A stretch of DNA of 64,000 nucleotides, taken from positions 6,059,001-6,123,000 of the forward strand of contig CP126195.1 in NCBI GenBank assembly GCA_030272155.1. Direction: 5' to 3'. The DNA comes from Tetradesmus obliquus (taxonomy: Eukaryota > Chlorophyta > Chlorophyceae > Sphaeropleales > Scenedesmaceae). Shown here piece after piece: positions 51,001 to 63,000 of the stretch. The position numbers were made by a program, and so were the translations under genes. The notes under the pieces are model-generated. The model did no database searches and was not told where the DNA came from. It worked only from the letters and a program-made list of their open reading frames with translations. Each line of letters opens with the position of its first letter. Positions within the stretch are counted from its first letter, which is position 1.

Positions 51001-54000
51001 GTTTGGACCATGCCTGCCTTCCCTTGTGCGTTTTGTGCCCTGTGCTTTGAGCACCCTGCTGCTTTTCGTGCTGCACTTCGCACATGCTGCACTGCATGTA
51101 CTTGTTGGTTTATGGGGAGATAGGGGCTGCAAGATGCCTCTGGAGTTTTACCTTGGTTGCATCTTGTGGCTTGCTATCGGGTTCTCATGATACGTGAACT
51201 GAAAGAGGGGCAAGTGACTCACTTTAGGGTGATCGCTTGCCCCCCCCTGTAACAGACCTCTTCTTAAAATCTTGTGGCTCCCCCTGTAACAGGCCTCTTC
51301 TTCTGTGGCTTGGTTGGTTTATGGGGAGATAGGGGCTGCAAGATGCCTCTGGAGTTTTACTTTGGTTGCATCTTGTGGCTTGCTATCGGGTTCTCATGAT
51401 ACGTGAACTGAAAGAGGGGCAAGTGACTCACTTTAGGGTGATCGCTTGCACCCCCCTGTAACAGGCCTCTTCTTCCATCTTGTTGCAACGTAGTTGCCTG
51501 TGCACACCGTGTAACCCCTCTTCTTCTGCATCTTGTAGTGTAACCCCCCTCTCTCCCTCTCTCTCTCTCTCATCTTGTAGTCGGTCTGTGCTGAGCTTCC
51601 TGCAGTTTTCCTGTGTTTTCGGGTGTTTGTTGCAACGCAGTTGCCTGTGCACACCGTGTAACCCCTCTTCTTCTTCATCTTGTAGTGTTCGTTGCAACGT
51701 AGTTGCCTGTGCACACCGTGTAACCCCTCTTCTTCATCTTGTAGTTGCCTGTGCACACCGTGTAACCCCTCTCCTTCTTCATCTTGTGGCCTGCTATCGG
51801 GTTCTCATGATATGTGAGCTGAAAGAGGGGCAAGTGACTCGCTCTAGGGCGATAGCTTGCCCACCCCTGTAACAGACCCCTCTCGATTTTTGGCAGGTGG
51901 AGGTGGGCTTGGAACAGGTGGCGCCGTGTGGCCTGCTGGAGCTCCCCAAGCTGCAGTGTTTGGGTCAGGCAGTGTTGCTGTTGTCAGAACTTGAACGTGT
52001 CTGTGCCTTGCCAGGGCTTTCTGCTCAGCGCTCCGCTTATGAGCGCGAGATATGGGGCCCGTGGCTGCGCAGTAGACCGCAGTATGGTGATCGGCAGCAG
52101 GCTCGGCAGCATGTGCAGCATCTGCTGTCGTTTGTGCCGTCTGTGTGGCATACTGCAGCACGCGCGCACCTGGCAGCTGCCCAAGCTGCCGGTACGAGCG
52201 TTGCACAATTATCCTCTGTTTCTCCTGTGGACATTTTGATTGCGCGCGAACAGTTGTGTGCTGATTTGGGTTGGCAGCGGCCAGGGGCAGACGGTTTTAT
52301 ACGTTTGGCTGATCTGCAGGTTGCTGATGCCACGAAGCTACAACGTCTTGCTGCGCTTGATGCCATTGCGCCCCGCCATGCTGCCTTTGTTACTCGGGTT
52401 AGAGCCCTGGATGCCCTGCCGATGGCAGTCAGCCTGCCTGCAGTGCAGTCGGTGTTGTCTCGTTGGTGGCAGGTGCGGGTGGCTAACATGTACAAGGAAG
52501 CGGCGTGGCGCTTGGCTCTGGATGCGTTCCCTACTGCTCAACGTATGCAGACTACTGCTGCGTGTGCAGCATGTTCTGCTGCAGGGCCTGGGGTGGAGCA
52601 TCATTTTTGGACATGTCCTGTTGCTGTGGCGGTGCGGCGTGAGGTGGAAAGTCAACCAAGGGCTAGAGATGAAATAGTGAGAAAATGGTGAGAAAAGCAC
52701 GTCTGCTGCTTAGATCAACGCGTCGTTCGCATCACCATGTGGCAGCCAACATTGCACGCTTTGGAGAAGTCTTGGCTATAGCATTAAGCCAATACAAGAC
52801 GCTGGAGAGGATGTGCGGCCTCAGCACGCTGGATGCCTGGTCCGCGTCAGCTGGATCTGGTTCCTCTGGTCTGCAGAAGACAGTCAAGCAGGCGCGCTGC
52901 CGGACAAATGCAGTGTCTATTTTGCGTGTATGAGCGCCTGCAGCTAGCTCCACGAGCGTCCCGGCCTGATGCCGGCTTGTATGCTGCAGCCTGCACAGCA
53001 GCACACAGTGACAGCAGTAGACAACATCAAGATGCTTTCGATATTGCTCAAGCCTGTGTTGCAGCACCATGCATAGTGCATACTTGCGCGGAGGCGCTCC
53101 ATATTCAGTCTGGCCCTTTGATGGGGCCAGGCTTTGCCACCTCACATCTGCCCTGCAAGATTGCGTGCTGAAAGCAGTAGCACGTCTTCCACAGCAGTGC
53201 ATGGAGGCCTGGCAGGGGCGGCCGACCCGTAGGACATCTTGCTCTTATGTGGCCTGGCAGGAGCAGCCGACCCATGGGGCACTTCGCTCCCATGTGGCCT
53301 GGCAGGAGGAGCCGGCTGTTGGGGCATTCATGCAGCCCGGCGCAGAATGGAGGCAGCAGCAGAGTCGTATGCAGTGATACATAACCACTCCGCAGCGCAG
53401 TGGGAAGTGTGGGCATGTTTCTGCTTGTGAAGCAGCAATGTGAGGCAGCAATGATGGTTGGTGGTGTTGTGCGTTGCCACTCGCCACGTTTGGTGCATGT
53501 ACTGTTTATGCACTTGATTGGTTCGACGGGAGCAGCATGGCTGGCACAGTAGCGACCAGGTCCGCCAACAACAATTGCCGCTTGGTCGCATTGCATGCAC
53601 TGTTCCAGCCAGTGAGGGTTTTTGGCGTTGGCTGGTTCTTCTCTCTCACGACGCTGCCATGATCAGATTTCTTTGTTGGAGCCGTTGTCTGAGCTGGTGG
53701 GGCTTCTTGGAGTTGGTATGGCTTTTTCCATGTCCAAGATACTACATTGATTATAGACTTCTTTATTGGGGCGGCAGGCACTGAGTGTTGGTCGGGTGTG
53801 TGCAGCATGCAATTGAGCTGTAGCACACCAAGGGGGTGTGGGGGTTCAACTCCCCCGCTTATTTTTTTGGTCCGGGCGCTAGGCACCTCCTGTATAGGGT
53901 GTTGTGACGTGTTCTGCTGGTGAGGCACTGCCTCCCGCTCCTGACAATTGGGCTTGCCCAATTGTGCTGTGGTAGCGAGCCAGTAGGATTCCGTCCCCCC

Positions 54001-57000
54001 TGGTAACACGAAAAAAAACAAGGGCGTTCAACTTGTTGCCGGCAGGTGCTGTACTGCCGTGCCGAGCTATATGGTTGGCGTGCCCCCCTCATAACGCTGT
54101 ACATCGGTTGGTGTGGGACATGGTCTGTCTTGCAGCAGTGCATGCTTTTGAGAAAGGCCGCAGGGCAGCGTGGGCTGTGTCAAGTGACCTTGGGGTACCC
54201 CAGCTGGTGGAGCAAGTGGCTGTGAGAGCAGCAGTAGGTGCTTTTTGGGATGCACTGGCGGACTTTGCTGCTACGGCTAGGGTGCCGTCACGGTATAGAA
54301 ATCGGCTGCTCACACAACAGCCTTTTATTGCCTGGCATACTGTGTTGCGTGGCAATGGTTTGTGTGTGGTGCGGCGGTGATGGCCTTCTTCTCACTGTGT
54401 GTGCATGCTTTCTCTGTGAGCTTCTGACACGCCAGAGCTAGCCGTCTTGCTTTGCAGGAGCTGTGAGTTGCCGTATTGCTGCTGCAAAATGTAGTTGTGC
54501 GGCCCTTGCAGCAGCTGGCTTGTTCTCTGCTCTCTTCCCCAGTTTGTCGCCTCAGGCCACCGCCTGCCAGGCTGTGTTTCTGCTGGTGGGTGTTGTTCTG
54601 TGGGTTCAGCCCGCCCGCTGCACTGCATAAAGTGCAGCTTGCTGTCACTGACACTGTTTACACTAGTCCTGACTTTGTTTAGCATCAACACTGCGTGTGC
54701 TGTGACTGACGGCTTTGCCTGCAAGGCCATATGTCAAGTTACACACACAGAGAGACTTTCTGGGGTGAGTCTCCTTGAGTGACAGCCTGTTTTGCTGAGT
54801 CATCTGCGACGTTCCAGATTTTCGGGTGTTCGTTGCAACGTAGTTGCCTGTGCACACCATGTAACCCCTCTTCTGCGATTTTTGGCAAAATTCGACGTTT
54901 TTGCAGCAGTTGCTGCCTCCACTGCGTCTGCTGCTCGCCCTGGATTGCCCCAGGCGCTAGCCTGACCACATTGGCAAACTGTGTGTGAGCTCAGGCGGCT
55001 GCCATACGCAGTACAGAGTGTGCACAATGCAGAGTACCGTCACTGATGCTGTCAGACGCCTCCTACAAACCTGCTTTATGGTTACACTGCGGGGTCCCGC
55101 CCAATATGATCTGGGCAAATCTGACTTGCTTCTGGCAACTACGAACTGGCTGCTGCAGCTGCGGCTGGCAAGGCGATACGTCACATCCAGGGTCTCACCC
55201 AGAGACACTAGGCTGCGTTGGGCGTCCTAAAGCCTGCTGCTCAACAAACTGGCAGTTCCCGGCTCGCTTGCTGTGGCTGCCAGCTGCTGAAAGCTTGTTG
55301 CAGCATAGTTGCCAGTAAGTCCATGAGCTGCTCTTGCACTCCAACGCCTGCAAATGCATTTGCCCCTTCTACTGCAAGCTGTGCCAGTTGCCGCAGCCTC
55401 CCTTATGCAGCGGCAATCCTGCTGCACATCCACCCAGCAGGACGTATGCTGTGTGCGCACCTCCAATGGATTCAAGCAGGTGTACAAAAACATGGGGAGG
55501 CATGATGGTGCAGAAGGGAAGGCAGTTGAGAGCCTGAGACAGCTGTCACCACATGCAAAACAGGCTCAGCTGCGCTCGCCGGGAATCGAACCCGGGCCTG
55601 GTCCGTGGCAGGGACCTATCATACCACTAGACTACGAGCGCTGCTAACTGGTGCTAGTATGGGCAGCAGCAGCCAGCCCCTCTCTTAGCCGCTGCAGGCA
55701 AGCAAAATCAGTCAGACCGCGCCAGGCCTTCTACCACTCGCGCTCGAGGCCGGGAGGTTTACCTTCACCTGAAGTAGGCGGATCGAGATGTGCGGAAGAG
55801 CGCACGCCGGAGCAGGCGTCTGGTGCGCTGGGGACGTATGTCCCTTGTCGGCTTGAGTCTAAACAAGCCCCTGTACAATCCACCCTATCTTCTTCTTCTT
55901 CCTCTCGAGGCCGGTGGACAGCATGACCTAATTTCTGAAACAGCGTTAAGCGCTGGAGCAGCTGGAGCAGGCCTCATGGCGATGCCTAGCGTTGGCCTCA
56001 ACAGCAGTGGATGACTTGCCTCGTTTGGTGCAGCACAGCAGCCGCTTCTGACCCTCATACTTATGCTACTTATGGCAGGCACATTGAACGATGACGTCCC
56101 CATAAATGTCTGCTTCTGGAGCCAAACTGGAGGATCTGCTCCAGGACCAGCAGTCGCAGTGTGATGTAGCAGCAGCAGGAAGCTGGAGGTGCAGCCAGTT
56201 AGTCAGCTGTGCGTGTAGAAGTGATGAGTGCAGCAGTCTGGCGCTGTCTTTGCAGTGTTGTGTCAGCTACCAACTGGCAGATGCTGGTTCTGAATTGCCT
56301 TTAGAAGATCCTGGGTGCCTGCTTGCTGTCAGTGTTGGAGGTTGCGCTGTTGCAGCAGTTGGTGCTTTGGGGGCCCACATTCTACATGCCAGCACCAGTA
56401 GAAGGCGGTGGGCAGGTGGCGTTGTGGAGTTGACTTTTGTCAGCTTTGATTGCAGGCGTATCCAGCCAACTCCTGTGGGCACCATAGGTTAATAGCCGTG
56501 GTCGTGGGACATTGACCTCAAAGTGGCCGGTGTCGTTGTCTGCTAGGGGGCGGTGTTGTTGTCGTGTCAAGGGACCCTTGGCACTGCACGCTGTGATGGG
56601 ACGGGGGTTCTGTGTGCGGGTTGCAGCAGTCCAGGCCTTTTGGCCCCGGGTGTCACTGGTTGTTGTCGAGTCTATTGAGTTAGGCCTGGCCAACCTTTGT
56701 GTTGCATGTGTGTTGTGTTGCCAGATGTTGTGCAGGTGAGTGTTGCAGGGGCTTCTGCAAGCCTGTCGGCCAGCAGCTAACTGTGGGTCGACTCAGGAGG
56801 ATCACCCTGTTTTTGCGTCAGGCGGCATAAGCACACCTGTATTCATTTTTAGTTTGCTTGTGCGGGTGATCGTAGCGTTGTATGCCGGCAGCTTCTGCAT
56901 TCCATGTGCTAGCCTGCTTGTATTGCATGCATGCTTGCGTTTACGGTGGCGTGTTACCGCGGTGTGGGGAACTGGAGGTTGGACAAATACCCACTGGTCC

Positions 57001-60000
57001 TTATGATACGAGGGCTTAGTGTCCTTAAATTCCTTCTGCAGGCTGCTGCAGTTGGTGGCCTGCAGCGGCAGCAACGTGTTGCAGATGATGACCCCTGCAA
57101 CTGCTGCTATGGATCAGTGGATTGCCTGCCAGTAGTGCTGTCTGGGCAGTGTACTTTATTTGGTTTGTGTCTGCTGCGCGTAGGGAGCAGCAATGTGCTT
57201 GCATTCGCATTGCTGTTCTCACATCAGCCGTTGTCAAATGCATTACGTGTCTGGGCAGCTACCTGGGGCTGTGGTGGTGCCCTTACTTGTGGCGACAGTG
57301 TAGCCATCTGGTGGAGTTGCTGCATGTAGGTAGCGGTAGGAGTGGTTTTTGTTTTTGTAGGTCAGCTTAGCTAGCCGCAGCGGTAGGAGTGGTTTTCTTC
57401 TTGCTTGGATGTAGTACAGCCTAGTGCTTGTCGTGCAGCAACAGCAGTGTGGTGTTGCAGCCAGGTCTCTGTAAGTGTGTATGCTTGCATGCCCTATCAT
57501 GCCGTGCGCTTGCATGCTTGCTTGCCATGCCATGCTGTTCCTTGGAGGCGGCCACTCCGTTCTGCTGCAGCATTGTGGTCAATTTGCTAGGCGGGCAGTA
57601 AGGCTGCAGACTTGCTGTTCCGTCGTGATGGTGGTGGGGGACGGAGTTGGAATTGAAACCCTACCTGGCTGGTATGATACGCCAGTTCAAGAGGCTGGAA
57701 TTGCCTGGCCCCCATGTGTAACAAACACAAACAAAAAAAGCCGGCTACTGCATTCTCTGCCATCCTCTTTCCCAGCCCCATCCTCGTCCTGGCCGCTTCC
57801 AACCTCTCACCTCTTGCTTCTCTGTTTGTCAGCAGCAAGGATTGTAAAAGCAGCAGCCCCTTAGTTTGTCTGCGTCAGCCGTCAGTCGTGTGTGAACCTG
57901 ATTGCTACACTCTAGTGTGTACAACTGTGCCTTGATGCGGTCATGCCTGACATTTCCAGTAAGTAGCACCTTCTTTGCAGCTCGCTTGCTGTTTCGCCCA
58001 CGTTTGTCACTGTGTGCGGTTTGTGCCGTCTGTGCAAAACCTGCTGTTTCACGTGCTGCATTTTGTGCTTGCTGCACTGCATGTACCTGTTGGTTGATGG
58101 GCAGATAGTGGCTGCAAGACGCCGTTAGGGTGCATCTTAGCGGTGTCTGGCAGCTTGCTGTGAGTTTTCATGATACGTGATCTGAAAACAGGTGAGTGAT
58201 TCACTCTAGGATGACTGCTTGACCTCTGTCTCTCACCTACCTCTCTTTCTCCCTCTCTCTCGCCTTTGCCTGCAACATGTCGCTGTCAGCCACCCACAAG
58301 TCTCTCCCAGCCCAGCTGTTTGCAGCTCCACACTTGATCATACTGCCGTTACCGTTTGCAGCGTTCACCTAACTGCTAGAACACGCCAAACCTCACTAAT
58401 ACACAACACAGCATGTAGCAGCTAGCGAGGCCAACGACATCGCTCCCAGCACACGTATGACTGTGACCCAAACACAAACCTCACATTGGTGGCATCAACA
58501 GCGCTGAAGCTCACCTGTCACTGCCGGGCAGCTTGGCACAGTAGCCAGCCAGCAGCGCCTGCGCCAGCCGCAAGGTGGCCCTGGCTCCCCAATCTGTGAT
58601 GAGGTGGTCCTCAGGTTCGGGCTGCAGCACCTGCTGCTGCTGCTGCTGCTGCACTGCAGGTACCCCGGATGCTAGTGCAATCCTTGTGGCGGCTGACAGC
58701 TTGGCAGCCAGTCGCTCCTGGTCGTTTGCCTCCCTGCAGACACAGAAGTCCCATGCTATCGCTTGAGCTCTGCTGATGATGATGCGCGTGCCTTGAGAGC
58801 ACACTGTGCACTGCAGCGGTGATGAAGAAGCTGGGCAGACGGCCAACAAGCAAGTGATAACAAAGGGAACAACTGTGGCAAGGCGCCTGCTCTTAAGGCC
58901 CGTGCAGTAACAGTGGCAATGCATCTGCTTCCTCTGGCCCACAGAGGCAAGGCATCTGTCCTTTCTGGCTTACAGCACAGGAGAGTTCTGCCGCGCTTGA
59001 AGACACAAGACAGAAGCTGGCACGTGCACAACATCACAGCTTGAACAGCATGGCGAGGCGGGCGTGAAATCGACCTGCACATTACTCACTTTTTCAGTAT
59101 ACTCCATGGCTTGGTTGCTTGATTGAGTTGATAGATTGCTTCCTCCTCTTCCTCTTCTTCTTCCTCTTCCTCAGCTGTAGGGCTGCTGCTACGCACCAGC
59201 CAGCAGTACTTACTGCCTCGCTTGCGCGCCCTGCCACGCGCCTGCAGGCAGGCAAGCAGCAGTGACAGTGCATCATACACCAAGGGACGCCAGCACTTTA
59301 TGGGAGGGTCACAGCCTGCAAGTTGTTAGTGGTGGCACTTGAAGCATGTGTGTGGCACGCGCTTTGTTTCTTGCGCAGCAATTGTGAAGCAAGCGATGGG
59401 CGGGGCGGTGATGAGGGAGCAGCACAGCACGGTGCTGTGCGCTGCACTGCAGTGCCCTCATAAGTTGTTGAGCTGCACTGAAGGCGCCCAGTGGGCCAGG
59501 CCGGTGCCCAAGCTCTCACCCATGCTGCTGGCACGCTCGCACGCACGCACATAGTCACGCATGTGTGATTTATAACCATAATAAGAAGCAGCACAAGTGG
59601 TGTTGGCGTGTGTTTTAACTTTGTGAGCACAGTGCAAGGCAGTGAACGTCCAGACGCACTTCGAAAGCTCTCCCAACTCACAGCAGCTATATCTTGCAAG
59701 TCTGCAACAGAGCAAGGGCCTGTGATAAGTCAAACAAAAATCACCAATACCATGCAGCACTACCGACAGACGCGCCATCAGCGGCTCACCTGAGTGTACT
59801 GTGTCACATCTGTGGGTGGCTCATATGCGACCACCAGCTCGCACTGCTGGAAGTCCATGCCCTCATTTCCAACATTTGTTGCAATCAGCACATTGAGCTC
59901 TCCGCTACGGAAGCGGCCCACGACAGCTGCCTGCGCCTGTGCATTGGGGAGCCACAATGCAGCAGGGAGGCAGAAAGCACGCAGAATGTTGATAGTTGTG

Positions 60001-63000
60001 GAAGGGTGATCTGATGGTTTGGCAGGCACCCGCAAGCACGGTGTTGACAAGGGAAGCAGCGCAGAGTACTTGCGCGCACTTTTGTGGTTGAGCACAACCA
60101 GCGTTTGTGAGCCGCAGCATTGAGGTATACAGCTAGGCGGGTTGCTGCAAGATATGGTGGCAGTATGGGTCACCACTGCAGCCACATGAGTTTGCACCAC
60201 TCCCCCAAATGTCCAACGCGTGGTACGCGCCTAGCGCAGATCGCAGGTGTAACAGGCCGTGTCATCGACAGCAGGCTAGCAAAAATGCAAGTTGAACATG
60301 CAAGCCGTGCCACCTTTGTGTTCATGGCCAGGGTGCTGCTGCCGCCGCCGTAATCTGTGCCTCCAATCAGGTAGCCAGCCCGCAGCTGCTGGCGGATATC
60401 TGGGCAGCTCTGCAGCAGCTTGGTCAGCACCAGCGCACTCAGCTGCAGGCAGGCACAGCAGAGACGGCAGACAACGTCGGCACCTTTGTTGTTTGGTTTC
60501 ATGTACAAGTAACTGCTGCCTATTGTCCTTGATTGCGCAGTGCAGCAACGGCAGGCGGCAGCAGCCTGCTCAGCAGTCTGTTGCAAGAAAGCACGTGCAT
60601 GTGGATTGCCGCACCTTTGTCTTCACAAACACTATGGCAGACCACCAATCCTCGGGCTGCTGCTGCTGCTGCTGCTGGGGCTGCCAGGCATCTGGAAGTC
60701 CCGCATCATCTTTCTTTCTTGTCAGCAGCAGCAGCAGCGCTTTCACTTTGGCACTCAGCAGTGGCGGCCCTTGCCAAGGAGCTGCTGTGAGGCTAGCAGG
60801 CGAGTAAGGCCACACCTGCAGCACGGACAGCAGCACAGGATGTGATCAGTCAGGGAACAAAACAATTTCTTGAATGACAGGAGCACAGCATTACAGGGGT
60901 GACAGACGCGTGGTCGACTATCAGCTTGAGTTTTGGCACCCTGCTTTGCATGGAAGTTGAGGGCAACCGCTGCAGCAGGCTGCTTGCCGTGATTGTACCC
61001 GAATCTGCAGACAGGTATACATGCTTGCATGTGCTAGAGGCGCCACACCTGCAAGGCACCGCATTGAGGTACGTGGGCTAGCACTCAAGCATACTGTTGC
61101 ATGTGAGCTTGCCCAGGCGTCTTACCTGTGCCTGCAGGGTGTCGAAAGGCACTTGCGCCAGCAGCTGCGTGCTACAATGCTGCAGCAGGCGCGTGGCCTG
61201 CCGCTGGCTGATGGGACCTGCTGCTGCAAGCTGTTGGCCTGCAATGTTCAAGCCAAATGGAGCAGCAGGATTGGGTTGCTGATTAACACCTGTAAGAGCA
61301 AAGCTGCTGTGAAGTAGGCTGTGCTGCTCGTTGCAGCACTGCGTGCAAGCTCGTTTGTAAGCCGCAAGCCGGCACAGTTGCAGGTGCAAGAAGAGGTGTG
61401 CCGCGCTTCACAACGCCACATAGCGCCCACTCCATTTGCAAGAACGGGATCATTGAACGATGGTTGTATGACAGTGGCTGCTGCCACTGCAGTGAGCTGA
61501 GCAGCTCCCACACTTGCCTCAGTATGCCTACCGAGCCAACGCACCACTTGTGTAAGGCGGGACTTGTACCCGGTGCAAACATGGGTTAGGCAGCCATCTC
61601 CTTATAGGGGTGGTTCGCTCCAACGGGTTTTTTTAGCTAGTCGGGCCTTGGGCCTATCCCAGCAGAGCCCAAGATAATCGGGTATCTTGGGCCTGTGTGA
61701 GACGCATTAGTTTGGCTATACATAAGCGACGGTGGTTGCAAGAAGTATAGGTTAAACCCTGGTGGTGATTCACTAGCAATTGGGTCCAGACGATGATGTG
61801 CATCAGGCGCGTGAAGTCGACGTAGAAACGGCCTCCCACTAGTGAACCGTGCCCTTGGGTGCGGGGGGTTGCCGTCTTGCGAGCGTACCTAGCGCGCGCG
61901 GGAGAGCATACGACGATTAGCCCGGAGACGTATGCCCGAACCGTTCTCTCAGCACATTTGTTTCCCCTCCCCATCTAAAAAAGCCTCAGCATGCCTACCT
62001 TGTAAGGTGGCATTGCATCCATGCAGCAGCAGCGGCCACAGCATAACAGAACAACATGAATCATGCACATGCAGCTTTAACATCCTACCTGCCTCCTGCA
62101 GCAGCTGCAGCTGCTGCTGCGGCCGGCCATACATCAGCAGCTCAGATAGCACTGACAGCACCAGCAGCAGTGCAGCCTTGCTGACAAGCGCAAGCAGCAG
62201 CGGCGCTGCTGCTGCCAGCTGTGCCACAGTGCAGCCTTGTGTGCTGCTGTCAGGCAAGCTTGCTGTTGCCTGCAGCAGCTCGCTGCTATTTATGATGCCT
62301 GGGTACTGCTGGCTGGTGGACTGCAGGTAGCTGACAATGCTGCCCAGGTTGGCCCTGCAAGCCAGCAGTGGGAGGCAACATGAGAGCAGCGTCATAATCG
62401 TGTGTTTTGGGTGTGACTACGTGTGTTGATTACGTTTTGCTGCTTGAGATGGAGCCCAAATGAATTATGTCTTCACAACAACGGCATTGGGCAAGATATA
62501 TACACAGGGAAGATGGGCCAAGTACACAGAACTGGACCGCTGCACACGATGCGGCACCCAACTGGCACCATACAAGCTGCAGCTGTGCCATAAAACGCAC
62601 CCAGGGAGTTGTTGCCCCCATGTAATTTTTCCCAACTCTCACATGGTTGCGCATACAAGCGTTGTAGGAAGTGCACAAAAAACGCAAGGTACTGCTGCAC
62701 CGTGGCACCGTACCTGAGCGCTGCAATCATCTTGCTTGGGGCGTTGCCTATGTCGTCAGCTGTCATGCGCTTCATTATCTCCAAATCAACCAGCCCGCCA
62801 GCTGTTGAGCCATTGCCTACGCGTAGCAGCAAAGCACATAACTGATTCAGTGGCTGCAGCACATGCTGCAGCACCTGAGGTCGCCGATCATCATGTTGGG
62901 AGCATCGCCTATGTTGTCCATGTCCTTGCCCATGCGCTTTTACAGCGTCATTATCTCCAGATCAACTAGTCCGCTAGCAGTAGCAGAAGCAGCAGCACCA

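Larger units (their letters stand above)
51890..54870 (+). mobile_element. LINE copy C, broken into two parts
   Basis: Part one (51897-52681 coding) contains AWRLALDAFPTAQRM and a finger region CAACSAAGPGVEHHFWTCP like copy B, then stops near 52689. Part two (about 54100-54380) resumes with WDMVC, AFEKGRR, FWDALADFAATARVPSRY and AWHTVLRGNG to a stop at 54378-54380, followed by the 3' UTR and tail to about 54870. The 1.4 kb between has no LINE similarity that I can see and carries a 45-bp repeat, so it is either an insertion or degenerate sequence. The copy starts straight after the stacked tails. Confidence 0.65.
46344..58514 (-). other. 12.2-kb Dicer intron acting as a landing site for tRNA and mobile DNA
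   Basis: The exon ending at 58515 stops in phase 2 after GSDR's first two bases, and the exon starting at 46343 supplies the third base. The joined reading GSDR-TVLLQAYY continues the Dicer dimerisation domain, so this is one intron about 12,171 nt long; typical introns here are 100-500 nt. It contains two tRNA-Gly, one tRNA-Asp, a viral-type ATPase fragment and several LINE pieces, listed separately. Confidence 0.85.

Noticed and set aside
47401..54969. Minus-strand frames containing a repeated VCTGNYVATNT peptide
   Set aside because: They are antisense translations of the repeated LINE 3' tail and overlap recognised tail blocks.
46344..58514. Two separate genes instead of one Dicer with a giant intron
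   Set aside because: The exon ending at 58515 (phase 2) and the one starting at 46343 fit in phase. Together they make a continuous dimerisation domain, and both sides carry complementary Dicer parts.
61654..61974. Protein-coding gene in the atypical island
   Set aside because: The 106-codon frame has no motif, no splice context and lies in a Dicer intron; it is kept only as an atypical island.
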